Origin: Profundibacterium mesophilum KAUST100406-0324
GTDB taxonomy: Bacteria > Pseudomonadota > Alphaproteobacteria > Rhodobacterales > Rhodobacteraceae
Assembly: GCF_009835145.1 (NCBI RefSeq)
Contig: NZ_APKE01000019.1
Coordinates: 33,369-97,368 of the forward strand
DNA: 64,000 nt
Reading direction: 5' to 3'
Shown piece after piece: positions 26,237 to 33,738 of the stretch. Within the stretch, counting starts at the first letter, position 1. Each line of letters starts with the position of its first letter. The notes below the pieces were generated by a model. It ran no database searches. It saw only the letters and a list, made by a program, of their open reading frames with translations, and was not told where the DNA came from. Both the position numbers and the translations under genes were made by a program.

Positions 26237-26827
26237 ATGAGCGTTCGCACGAAGAAGAGATCGAAGACGGCCTGCACCGTTCTGCTGGGGTTCAGTGCCC
26301 TCACGCTGGCCGCCTGCGAGGACGATACCGTCGAGGCGCAGCTCTTCGAGAGCGAAGCGCAATGCGAGGCGCAGGGCCAGGAGGGCGGAAGCTGGTGGAC
26401 GCCGGAGGATTGCGAGGAGGGTTTCGCGCAGGCCCGCGCCGAACATGCCGAAGCGGCCCCGCGCTATGATGCTCTCGAGGTCTGCGAGGAGCAGCATGGC
26501 GAGGGCATGTGCCAGGAGGACCAGTTCAGCCAGGGCGGCGGGTTCGGATCGATATTCCTGCCATTGATGGCCGGCTACATGATCGGAAACGCCCTGAGCG
26601 GCAAACGCGCCAAGCCGCTCTATGCCGCGAAAGGCGGCGGGTTCGCGACCGCCGGCGGGACCACGCGCTTCGCACGCGCGAGCGGGTCGACACGGCTCAG
26701 CCCCGCCTCGCTGACGCGGGCAAGCTCGACCATCAACGCCCGGCCGATGAGCCGGGCGACCGTGTCCCGCTCGGGCGGGTTCGGGGCCGCGCGCACCTCT
26801 AGCGGCAGCCGCAGCTTCGGCGGATGA
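26237..26827 (+). CDS. YgiB-like (DUF1190) lipoprotein
   Basis: A 196-residue protein with an N-terminal signal and LTLAAC lipobox (Cys about residue 25). A Cys-containing acidic domain follows (SEAQCEAQ... TPEDCEEGFAQARAEHAEAAPRY ... YEVCEEQHGEGMCQ-like), then a glycine-rich membrane-like segment (FLPLMAGYMIGNALSG) and a Ser/Arg/Gly-rich tail. This matches DUF1190/YgiB. GAGGAG six bases before ATG 26237 fixes the start. Genomic pairing with a YgiC-like ATP-grasp protein is conserved across bacteria, and the pair's function is unknown. Confidence 0.8.
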   Translation: MSVRTKKRSKTACTVLLGFSALTLAACEDDTVEAQLFESEAQCEAQGQEGGSWWTPEDCEEGFAQARAEHAEAAPRYDALEVCEEQHGEGMCQEDQFSQGGGFGSIFLPLMAGYMIGNALSGKRAKPLYAAKGGGFATAGGTTRFARASGSTRLSPASLTRASSTINARPMSRATVSRSGGFGAARTSSGSRSFGG

Positions 26828-26857
26828 GACAGGGGAGCCGGCCGGGGCGTCCCGGCG

Positions 26858-27895
26858 ATGCGTGAGCTCATCCAGGGCATCGCGGCGCATCGGATAACGG
26901 CCTTGCGCGAGCTCATGCCCGGCGTCCTCGTCGCGGTCCTGGTCGCGCTCGCGGCGCAGTTCGTGGCCGACCATTACGGCGCGCCCGCCATGCTCATGGC
27001 GCTTTTATTCGGGATCGCGCTCAATTCGCTGAGCGATCCGGGCCCGACCGCCGCGGGTATCGGTTTCACCGCGCGCAGCGTGCTGCGTTTCGGCGTGGCG
27101 ATCCTCGGCGCGCGTGTCAGCACCGAGATGCTCGGCGATCTCGGCCTGCCCATGGTTTCCCTGATCCTGGCGGCGGTCGCGGCGACGATCGGTTTCGGTA
27201 TCCTCGCCGGACGTCTCATCGGCCAGGGGCCGCGCTTCGCGCTCCTGACCGCCGGGGCGGTGGCCATCTGCGGCGCGTCGGCGGCCATGGCGATCGCGGC
27301 CGTCCTTCCCAAGGATGCACGCTCCGAACGCAATCTCCTCTTTACCGTTCTCGGGGTCACGGTCCTCTCGACCCTCGCGATGATCGTCTATCCCATCCTC
27401 GTCGGGGTGCTCGGCTTCGACGATACGACGGCCGGCGCCTTCATCGGCGCGACAGTGCATGACGTGGCCCAGGTGGTGGGAGCGGGTTTCTCGATTTCCG
27501 ACAGGGCAGGGGAGGTGGCGACGCTGGTCAAGCTGATCCGCGTCTCGCTCCTGGCGCCCGTGGTGGTGCTCATCGCCCTGTGGTGGCGTCCTGCCCATGG
27601 TGAGGCGGGCGGCGGCGTCGGGCAAAGACCGCCCATCGTACCTCTCTTCGTGGCCGGCTTCCTCGCGCTCGCGGCACTCAATTCGCTCGGCCTCTTGCCC
27701 GGTGCCTTGTCGGGCTTTCTCGCGCGGGTGTCGCATTGGTCGCTGCTTGCCGCGATCGCGGCCGTCGGGATGAAGACCGATCTGCGCCACATGCTGCAGG
27801 TGGGGCCCGGCGCGATCGTCCTCATCCTTTCCGAGACGCTCTTTCTCGCAGCGCTCGTCTACGTGGGCATCGGGGTCTTCGGGCTCGGTCCCTGA
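26858..27895 (+). CDS. YeiH-family putative sulfate/anion exporter
   Basis: A 345-residue membrane protein of the YeiH/UPF0324 family with about ten helices. Diagnostic parts are MLMALLFGIALN, GVAILGARVSTEMLGDLG, ICGASAAMAIAAVLP and FIGATVHDVAQVVGAGFSIS. Members are annotated as putative sulfate exporters, but direct evidence is limited. It starts 30 bases after the YgiB-like gene and so may belong to the same transcript. It converges on the curlin-repeat gene, leaving only 15 bases between the stops. Confidence 0.88.
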   Translation: MRELIQGIAAHRITALRELMPGVLVAVLVALAAQFVADHYGAPAMLMALLFGIALNSLSDPGPTAAGIGFTARSVLRFGVAILGARVSTEMLGDLGLPMVSLILAAVAATIGFGILAGRLIGQGPRFALLTAGAVAICGASAAMAIAAVLPKDARSERNLLFTVLGVTVLSTLAMIVYPILVGVLGFDDTTAGAFIGATVHDVAQVVGAGFSISDRAGEVATLVKLIRVSLLAPVVVLIALWWRPAHGEAGGGVGQRPPIVPLFVAGFLALAALNSLGLLPGALSGFLARVSHWSLLAAIAAVGMKTDLRHMLQVGPGAIVLILSETLFLAALVYVGIGVFGLGP

Positions 27896-27910
27896 CGGCG
27901 CGCGGCGCGG

Positions 27911-29002
27911 CTATTGCAGGACGGTGACGCTGTTCCCGCCGGCGAGCTGGGTGACGTTGACGGTGTTGTTGGCCGTGGCCTGGGTGATGTCGACATGGTT
28001 CCGCGGGCCGCGCTGCTCGGTGACGATCCGGTTGCCGGTCTGCGTGACATCGAGGTCGACGGCGTTGCCGCGCCCGACCTGGGTCAGCTCGGCGAACAGG
28101 TCCGGATGCGATAGATGGCCGCCGATCCTGTTGCGCGATCCGTCCTGCAACAGGCCGAGTGTGCTCGCGGTGCCGTCGATCTGCAATTCGATCCTGTTCT
28201 GATCGCCGAGCTGCACGCTGGCAAGGGACAGGTCGTGACCGGCCGCCGTGATGCGCGCCTCGTTATCCGTGCCGATCTGCCGGGTGCCGAATGCCGCGCG
28301 GTCGCCATCGACGAAAAGCTCCAGGCGGTTGCCCGAGCCGCGTTGCACGAGGCCCGCATTGGGCGCATCCGGCATCAGGGCGGCGCCGGCGAACGCGTCC
28401 CGCCCGTTCCACGATCCGATGAAGGTGGCGTCGATCTCGTTGGGGGCCGTGCCGCTACCGCGACTTTCCTGAAACAGGCGTCGGACCCGGTTGCGCGCTC
28501 CGTCCTGCACGAGGGTCGCGATGTTCCCCGCGACATTGAGCACGGACCGCTGCTCGGCATGGCCGATGCGGTTGGCGCCCTTCTGTGTCAGCTTCAACAT
28601 GTTGACGGGCACGTCCGCGCCGCCCGCGGTCACCTGCAAGGCCGAGCGCAGCAGGTTCGCGCCATTCATCTGCTCGAGCGCAAGCAGGTTGGCCCGCGGT
28701 CCCGCGCCCGCATCGGAGCGCTGCGCGATCTGGCCCGAAACGCTGTCGCCGGTCCCGGCGCGGTTGCCTGTGCCGGCCTGGATGATCGACAAGTCATTAT
28801 TCGATCCCGTTTGCGAAAGGGGTGCCAATCGGGTGCCTGCGCTGTTGCCCGTGCCCGCGCCCTGGTCGATCAGGGCTTCGTTGCCCTGGGTGCCGAAGGC
28901 CGGCGCGGCTTGCAGGAGAGTGGCCGAGTTGCCTGCGAGCGTGCCGGTCGGAAAGGCGAGGGCAAGCAGGCCGCAGCATCTCATCAAGGGATGGTGGAAC
29001 AT
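27911..29002 (-). CDS. Curlin-repeat protein (CsgA/CsgB-like, long form)
   Basis: A 363-residue secreted protein. ATG 29002 opens a Sec signal peptide (FHHPLMRCCGLLALAFPTGTLAG). The mature chain is made of degenerate curlin repeats in which N and Q recur (GTGNSAG, QTGSNNDLSIIQAGTGN, QKGANRIGH, QDGARNR, QRGSGNRLEL, QIGTDNEARI, QLGDQNRIEL, QVGRGNAVDL) and ends in TANNTVNVTQLAGGNSVTVLQ. It is more than twice the length of E. coli CsgA (151 residues). It is probably a curli fibre subunit or cap exported through CsgG. A rho-independent terminator separates it from the upstream curlin gene. Longer frames to 29116 lack a signal-like start. Confidence 0.85.
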   Translation of the reverse strand: MFHHPLMRCCGLLALAFPTGTLAGNSATLLQAAPAFGTQGNEALIDQGAGTGNSAGTRLAPLSQTGSNNDLSIIQAGTGNRAGTGDSVSGQIAQRSDAGAGPRANLLALEQMNGANLLRSALQVTAGGADVPVNMLKLTQKGANRIGHAEQRSVLNVAGNIATLVQDGARNRVRRLFQESRGSGTAPNEIDATFIGSWNGRDAFAGAALMPDAPNAGLVQRGSGNRLELFVDGDRAAFGTRQIGTDNEARITAAGHDLSLASVQLGDQNRIELQIDGTASTLGLLQDGSRNRIGGHLSHPDLFAELTQVGRGNAVDLDVTQTGNRIVTEQRGPRNHVDITQATANNTVNVTQLAGGNSVTVLQ

Positions 29003-29033
29003 CTGTCGGCTCCAATCGGATCGGGGGTGCCGG

Positions 29034-29067
29034 AAAAAAGGGCGGGCCGCATCGTGTGGGCCCGCCC
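29034..29067 (-). terminator. Rho-independent terminator between two curlin genes
   Basis: On the minus strand, GGGCGGGCC (29067-29059) pairs perfectly with GGCCCGCCC (29048-29040) across a 10-base loop. A run of six T follows (29039-29034). It lies between the stop of the 440-residue curlin gene and the start of the 363-residue one, so it should reduce or stop read-through. Confidence 0.8.
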
Positions 29068-29118
29068 GAGTTGAGCGCCCGGGCCGCAGGAGCGGCGGCC
29101 CGAAGCACCGGGACAACC

Positions 29119-30441
29119 CTATTGATAGATACCGACGTTGTTTCCGTTGCCGATCTGCGTGTTACCGGAGGAATTGTTTGCGCCGTTCTGATAGACCGAC
29201 ATCTGGTTCCCGTTGCCGTCGATCATGCCGTCGAAGGTGTTCGATCCGATCTGGTGAACACGAAACGCGTTGTTGTTCCCGTCGACATCGAGATCGGCGA
29301 CATTGCCGCCCGGAAGGGTCGCGTTCTGGCGGATGACCCCGGCCATCTGGACCGTGCCCGGAGGTGCGGCGGCCATTTCGGCCATCGAGCCGGACGTGAA
29401 GCCGAACGCTGCGCCATTGTTATCGCCCTCGATGGTCAGATAGGCTTCGTTGTTATCCTGCGTCTGGTGGATAAACGCGCGGTTGTCGTCGCTTGCGCCG
29501 CCGATGATCTGCGCATCGGCGAGGTTGTTGTTACCGATCTGGCGGATACCGAGGCCATTGAACCAGCCATCGATCGAGGCGACGACGATGGTGTTGTCGT
29601 TGCCGCGTTGCCGCGTCGCGAGATCGTTGAAATTGCCGGTGATCTGCAGCGTTCCGACCGTGTTGCGCATACCACGCTGTATGGTTCCGAACTCGTTGCC
29701 GTTGCCCGAGACATCGATCGTCGCGCTGTTGTCGCCGGTCGTCAGGCCGCTGCCTCCCACCGCCTGGATGAAGACACCCGGTTGGACGGAGCCTACGCTG
29801 TCCGCGCCGACGCCGCCGTACCAGATACTGTGATCATTGTTGTTGCTGCCGCTGATATTGATGTCGAGCGTGTTGACGGTTCCGGTTCCGGAATCGGTGT
29901 CCTGCCAGATCTCGTTGATCGTGTTTGTTGTGCCGGTCATCATGACGGTGGCATCGTTGCGCCCGGCAGAAGATTTGTACTGGTACACGGAGGTCAGCTC
30001 ATGGTTGCCGCCGCCGCCCTGCGTGATGTCGAGCGTGTTCTGCGTGCTGATCGCTCCGGCACTCGATTCCGCGTGCTGGACGATCGAGTCGATATTGTTG
30101 TCATCCGAGCTTTGCAGCACGGTTGCATCGTTCTGCCGCATCGCGGACCCGAGGCTGGAGCTGGAGATTTGCTGGACACCGTCAGCCGCGACGGTGGCGT
30201 TCGAGCCGAGGCCAAGGGTGTTGTCGTCACCCGATTGCGTCACGAACAGATCGTTGCTGTCGCCCGATTGCGTCAGCGGCATCGAAAGGTTGCCAGCCGT
30301 GTTCCCGTCGCCCGTCTGCCAGACGCCGGCCGAGTTCCAGTCACCGGTCTGCAGGGTCTCCGTTATGTTCTGTGCTGCGGCGGCGGTAAGGGAAAGGCCG
30401 AGCGCCGTGCTGGACATCAGGATGATTTTAGCGAAAGTCAT
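29119..30441 (-). CDS. Major curlin-repeat protein (CsgA-like, long form)
   Basis: A 440-residue secreted protein with signal peptide MTFAKIILMSSTALGLSLTAAAA|Q. The mature chain is very rich in Asn, Gln, Gly, Thr and Asp and poor in Lys. It is built of beta-strand repeats such as QTGDWNSAGVWQTGDGNTAG, QSGDSNDLFVTQSGDDN, QRGMRNTVGTLQITGNFNDLATRQRGNDN and QNGANNSSGNTQIGNGN. Low charge and N/Q ladders are the hallmarks of curli amyloid. It is about three times the length of enterobacterial CsgA. A GGGAGATAATT ribosome site precedes ATG 30441, and the gene is read away from csgFG across a 540-base AT-rich region. Confidence 0.9.
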   Translation of the reverse strand: MTFAKIILMSSTALGLSLTAAAAQNITETLQTGDWNSAGVWQTGDGNTAGNLSMPLTQSGDSNDLFVTQSGDDNTLGLGSNATVAADGVQQISSSSLGSAMRQNDATVLQSSDDNNIDSIVQHAESSAGAISTQNTLDITQGGGGNHELTSVYQYKSSAGRNDATVMMTGTTNTINEIWQDTDSGTGTVNTLDINISGSNNNDHSIWYGGVGADSVGSVQPGVFIQAVGGSGLTTGDNSATIDVSGNGNEFGTIQRGMRNTVGTLQITGNFNDLATRQRGNDNTIVVASIDGWFNGLGIRQIGNNNLADAQIIGGASDDNRAFIHQTQDNNEAYLTIEGDNNGAAFGFTSGSMAEMAAAPPGTVQMAGVIRQNATLPGGNVADLDVDGNNNAFRVHQIGSNTFDGMIDGNGNQMSVYQNGANNSSGNTQIGNGNNVGIYQ

Positions 30442-30983
30442 AATTATCTCCCATCACTTAAATATAGTGTCGATAAGCGACGCAATCGGTCTGTGCTGCG
30501 CCGTTTCTCAACAGAGCTGCAGGCAAAGATCTTCAATTGGCTGGCCACGATGCCATCCCGGTAAAATGCCGATAAGTGACTTGGGACCGTGCTGGCGATG
30601 CCAGTGAAAAAACAGTCCGGCGTCTGGTTTGGCTGAATACTCAAAAATCTAAAAGACGATAAATCTCCGTCCCACAAACTCACTTATAAAAGGTTAATCC
30701 GAAATTATCAAATGATTCCTTTAATCCGCCTTCTTCTTGACACAATCGCATCGAGGCGAACAGGCTGTTCACAAAGCCGGCGGTAATAGGTTGAGTATGC
30801 GGTATCTTGGCAACCCTTGAGGCGAGTCGTAAAATCGCAACAGGTTGATCGACGGAAACCGTCCCGGTGCCGTGCTTGAGCGAGAAGCTTTGACCTTCAC
30901 CCCGTGGCGTGCAGCATGATCCTTAACAGTTCCTTTACAGTATCATTGATTTCCCAGATTTTTCTTAGACCGAGGAGAGTATC
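30442..30983. promoter_or_regulatory. AT-rich divergent control region between curlin gene and csgF
   Basis: About 540 bases without a credible gene, clearly more AT-rich than the surroundings. It separates the minus-strand curlin gene from plus-strand csgF and must hold both promoters. A TTGACA at 30737-30742 has no good -10 partner at 17 bases. Several T-rich and A-rich tracts could bind a regulator or bend DNA. No inverted repeat strong enough to call was found, and no csgD-like regulator gene is present in the window. Confidence 0.5.
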
Positions 30984-31427
30984 ATGAGAGCATTTCAGCT
31001 CGTAGTGACCACAGGTCTCGTCTTCATTGCCGTGCCGCTGACGGCGCAGGATCTGACCTATCAGCCTATCAACCCGTCCTTTGGCGGAAGCCCCCTGAAC
31101 TCGTCGCATCTCCAGGCGATCGCGAGTGCGCAGCGCATGGCCACGGCACGCGACGCGCCGGTTGCCACGGATGCCACGGCGGGAGGTGCCGAGCAGACCG
31201 AGGCGGACCGTTTTGTCAGCCAGCTGCAGTCGCGCCTCTTTTCCGATCTGTCGCGACAGGTCTCGGAGGCGATCTTCGGCGACGGCGCACAGGATAACGG
31301 CCTCATCACATTCGGCGATACCACCGTGCAATTCGACCGCACCACGCAGGCGATCACCCTCATCATCACCGACAACCTGGCCGGAACGGTGACGGAGATC
31401 GTCGTTCCGCAACTCGTCGTGAACTGA
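30984..31427 (+). CDS. csgF: Curli assembly factor CsgF
   Basis: A 147-residue secreted protein with signal peptide ending near PLTA|Q. The mature N terminus DLTYQPINPSFGGSPLNSSHLQAIASAQR is the conserved CsgF segment that inserts into the CsgG channel and forms its second constriction. The rest includes the FGDTTVQFDRTTQAITLIITDN beta part, which tethers nucleator to the cell surface. E. coli CsgF is 138 residues. GGAGAG four bases before ATG 30984 sets the start. The stop overlaps the first possible csgG start (TGATG). Confidence 0.95.
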   Translation: MRAFQLVVTTGLVFIAVPLTAQDLTYQPINPSFGGSPLNSSHLQAIASAQRMATARDAPVATDATAGGAEQTEADRFVSQLQSRLFSDLSRQVSEAIFGDGAQDNGLITFGDTTVQFDRTTQAITLIITDNLAGTVTEIVVPQLVVN

Positions 31428-31477
31428 TGCGCGGCGCGACAAGGCACGATGCCAAGGACATGAAAGGATCGACCGCG

Positions 31478-32566
31478 ATGCCCATTGAACGCCCCAGACC
31501 CGGGTTCCGCCGCAGGTTCGCCGCCGCCGTGGGCCTCATGCTGCTTGCGGGCTGTGCCCAGCTCGACAAGCCGCTGATCGGCCCGTATCCCGCCTCGGTA
31601 AGCCGGATCACCGAACAGAATTATGCGCTACGCCTTTTGCCCGCGCCCAAGAGCCGCATTACCGTCGGCGTCTACGACTTCCCCGACCTGACGGGGCAAT
31701 ACCGCGAAGCCGAGAACTTCCAGACGCTCTCGCGCGCGGTGACACAAGGCGGCGCCCCTCTTTTGATCGAAGCGCTGCAGGATGCGGGCGAGGGCCGCTG
31801 GTTCTCGGTCCTTGACCGCTCCGATCTCGACAGCATGTTGCGCGAGCGGCAGATCGCCACCGAGATGCGCCGGCTTTACAGGGGCGAAACCCTGCCCGAC
31901 CCGAATGCCATCCGGCCGCTGCGCCATGCCGGCATCCTGATCCAGGGTGGCATCGTCGGTTACGACAGCAACCTGCAGACCGGCGGCTTCGGGGCCCGCT
32001 ACCTTGGAATCGGCGGCGATACGAAATGGAAGCTGGACGTCGTGACGGTGAGCCTGCGGGCGGTGTCGAGCGGATCGGGAGAGGTTCTGGCGAGCGTCAT
32101 GATCGAGAAGCCGATCGCCTCCACCTCGCTGCGTGGCGGAGTGTTCCGCTATATCGCGCTCGATGAGTTGCTCGAGATCGAAAGCGGCGTTGCGGTCAAC
32201 GAATCCAAACAGCTCGCGGTGCGCATGGCGGTCGACAAGGCCGTCTACAGCCTGATCCTGTCGGGGGCGGAGCGGGGCATCTGGTCCTTCTCGGATCCCG
32301 CGCGCGGCCGCACCCTCGTCGACGGCTTCCGCGCCGAACGCTACCGGGGCACCGATCTGAAGCGTCGCGGGCTGACCGTGCGCCCGCCCGATACGCTCGA
32401 TGCCGCGCGCGTCGTCGAGACGCGTCCACGCCGCGCGCAAGCCACGACGGTCCGCAGGGTCTCCTCACCCGCCCAAAGCCGCACGCCCGCGCGCGAGACG
32501 GTGCCCGTGCCGCCGCCCGCCGATCCGGGGGAAGTGATCAGCAGGGCAGCGGGCGCGCCGATCTGA
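31478..32566 (+). CDS. csgG: Curli secretion channel CsgG with C-terminal extension
   Basis: A 362-residue outer-membrane lipoprotein. MPIERPRPGFRRRFAAAVGLMLLAGC is a good lipoprotein signal, so ATG 31478 is preferred, although ATG 31427 and 31460 are in frame. The CsgG domain shows TVGVYDFPDLTGQYRE, TQGGAPLLIEALQDAGEGRWFSVLDRSDLDSMLRERQI, ILIQGGIVGYDSNLQTGG and WKLDVVTVSLRAV. E. coli CsgG precursor has 277 residues; here about 85 extra Arg/Pro-rich residues follow the domain (after WSFSDPARG), which would face the periplasm or form an added handle. It forms the nonameric curli export pore. Confidence 0.95.
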   Translation: MPIERPRPGFRRRFAAAVGLMLLAGCAQLDKPLIGPYPASVSRITEQNYALRLLPAPKSRITVGVYDFPDLTGQYREAENFQTLSRAVTQGGAPLLIEALQDAGEGRWFSVLDRSDLDSMLRERQIATEMRRLYRGETLPDPNAIRPLRHAGILIQGGIVGYDSNLQTGGFGARYLGIGGDTKWKLDVVTVSLRAVSSGSGEVLASVMIEKPIASTSLRGGVFRYIALDELLEIESGVAVNESKQLAVRMAVDKAVYSLILSGAERGIWSFSDPARGRTLVDGFRAERYRGTDLKRRGLTVRPPDTLDAARVVETRPRRAQATTVRRVSSPAQSRTPARETVPVPPPADPGEVISRAAGAPI

Positions 32567-32579
32567 CACGAGGGTATCT

Positions 32580-32607
32580 GGCGGAGGTAGCGAATAGCGC
32601 CCCCGCC
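32580..32607 (+). terminator. Possible hairpin after csgG
   Basis: GGCGGAGG (32580-32587) can pair with CCCCCGCC (32600-32607) with one mismatch across 12 bases, followed by GGATGCATTTTGA. It lies just after csgG and before the curlin-repeat gene's own AT-rich upstream region. It could split the transcript or act as a partial attenuator. Confidence 0.35.
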
Positions 32608-32691
32608 GGATGCATTTTGATTCGCGCCCCGGTGATGGTATGATCGCCACGATTCTTTAAGATTTTATTTTATATTCATGGGAGATGGTCG

Positions 32692-33354
32692 ATGGCCCAC
32701 CGGATTTTGCGGAGGCTCCTTCTGAGCACCGGAATCGCCCTTGCCGCCGGAAGCGGTGCGGCGAATGCGCAATCGCTCGGCGGTAACCTGCTCTTTCTCA
32801 TCCAGGAAGGCGCGGGCGGCAGCACCGGCGGCAACACGTTGACCCTCGATCAGTCGAACGCGCTCGGCACACGCCTCGCAGGATCGGAGGATGGTCTTCT
32901 TCCGGCGCTGCAGAGCGGTGGTGGCAACACGGCCGATGTTCTCATGGAAGGGGCCGACGGCCGCCTGTCACTGTCGCAGGTCAACACCGGCGGCGCGCTC
33001 GGGCGGGGCAACGAGGCCTTCGCGGTGATCGGCGGTGCCAGCATCGGCGAGCTCATCCAGTCGGGACAGGGCAATGTCGCCGACCTGACCATATTCTCGG
33101 TGCCGGGACTTCTGCCCGGCAGCGGGCGCATCGAGCAGGAGGGATCGAGCAATATCGCATCGCTGCGCGTCGAGGGAGCAGGGGCGTCGGGCCAGATCTC
33201 CCAGATGGGGGATGCGAATATCATGACGCTGGAAGTCGAGGGTGCGGGAACCTCCGGCACGGTGATCCAGACCGGGAACGGCAATGGAACCACCGGCACG
33301 GTGCGGGTGATCTCCAACGGCGAGACCGTGCGCATCGTGCAGCGCGGGTTCTGA
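32692..33354 (+). CDS. Minor curlin-repeat protein (CsgB-like)
   Basis: A 220-residue secreted protein with signal peptide ending near ANA|Q. Glycine-rich curlin repeats with alternating N and Q follow: TGGNTLTLDQSNALG, QSGGGNTADVLM, QSGQGNVADLTI, QEGSSNIASLRV, QMGDANIMTLEV, IQTGNGNGTTG. The C terminus is basic and hydrophobic (VRVISNGETVRIVQRGF), reminiscent of nucleator CsgB, whose last repeat anchors it to CsgF. It sits in the csgFG-csgH gene string behind an AT-rich leader with GGGAGATGG. Its role as nucleator is inferred from length and tail. Confidence 0.82.
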   Translation: MAHRILRRLLLSTGIALAAGSGAANAQSLGGNLLFLIQEGAGGSTGGNTLTLDQSNALGTRLAGSEDGLLPALQSGGGNTADVLMEGADGRLSLSQVNTGGALGRGNEAFAVIGGASIGELIQSGQGNVADLTIFSVPGLLPGSGRIEQEGSSNIASLRVEGAGASGQISQMGDANIMTLEVEGAGTSGTVIQTGNGNGTTGTVRVISNGETVRIVQRGF

Positions 33355-33357
33355 GCG

Positions 33358-33738
33358 ATGCACAGGGTTCGCAAAGGCTTCACCACCCTCGCCGCCGCGC
33401 TGATCGGAGGCGCCGCGGCCGCGGGCGAGACGCAGGGATTGGCCCCCCTGATCATCTTCGATCACTCCGACGGGATGTTGTCGATCGAAGCGGTGGTCGA
33501 GGGGTGGCATGAAACCCCGATCACCGCCGCCTTCACCTTCGAGCGGCAAGACGGTTCGGGGCGGATGAGAACCCGGCAGAGCCGGGAAATCGATCTTTCG
33601 GCGGGAGGGCGGGAGATCGTTGCCACGACACGGGTTTCGGTCACGCCGCAGGCATGGGGGTCGGCCCGCCTCGTCCTTCTGGAGAACGGGGAAGAGGTCG
33701 GGCGGCTCGAACGGGAATTCGGGGAGCGCATGCAATGA
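33358..33738 (+). CDS. csgH: CsgH-like curli amyloid inhibitor/chaperone
   Basis: A 126-residue periplasmic protein with signal peptide ending near AAAA|G. The mature immunoglobulin-like part (LIIFDHSDGMLSIEAVVEG..., FTFERQDGSGRMRTRQSREIDL, IVATTRVSVTPQAWGSARLVL) fits CsgH, the alphaproteobacterial counterpart of CsgC, which stops curlin from polymerising in the periplasm. The RTRQSR segment resembles the TSRQG-type loop of CsgH. Starts four bases after the minor curlin gene, and its stop overlaps the next ATG (ATGA). Confidence 0.82.
   Translation: MHRVRKGFTTLAAALIGGAAAAGETQGLAPLIIFDHSDGMLSIEAVVEGWHETPITAAFTFERQDGSGRMRTRQSREIDLSAGGREIVATTRVSVTPQAWGSARLVLLENGEEVGRLEREFGERMQ

Noticed and set aside
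28115..30564. Overlapping plus-strand frames (319 and 580 codons) across the curlin genes
   Set aside because: Repeats in the true minus-strand genes leave the other strand open by chance. The minus-strand frames have signal peptides and curlin repeats.
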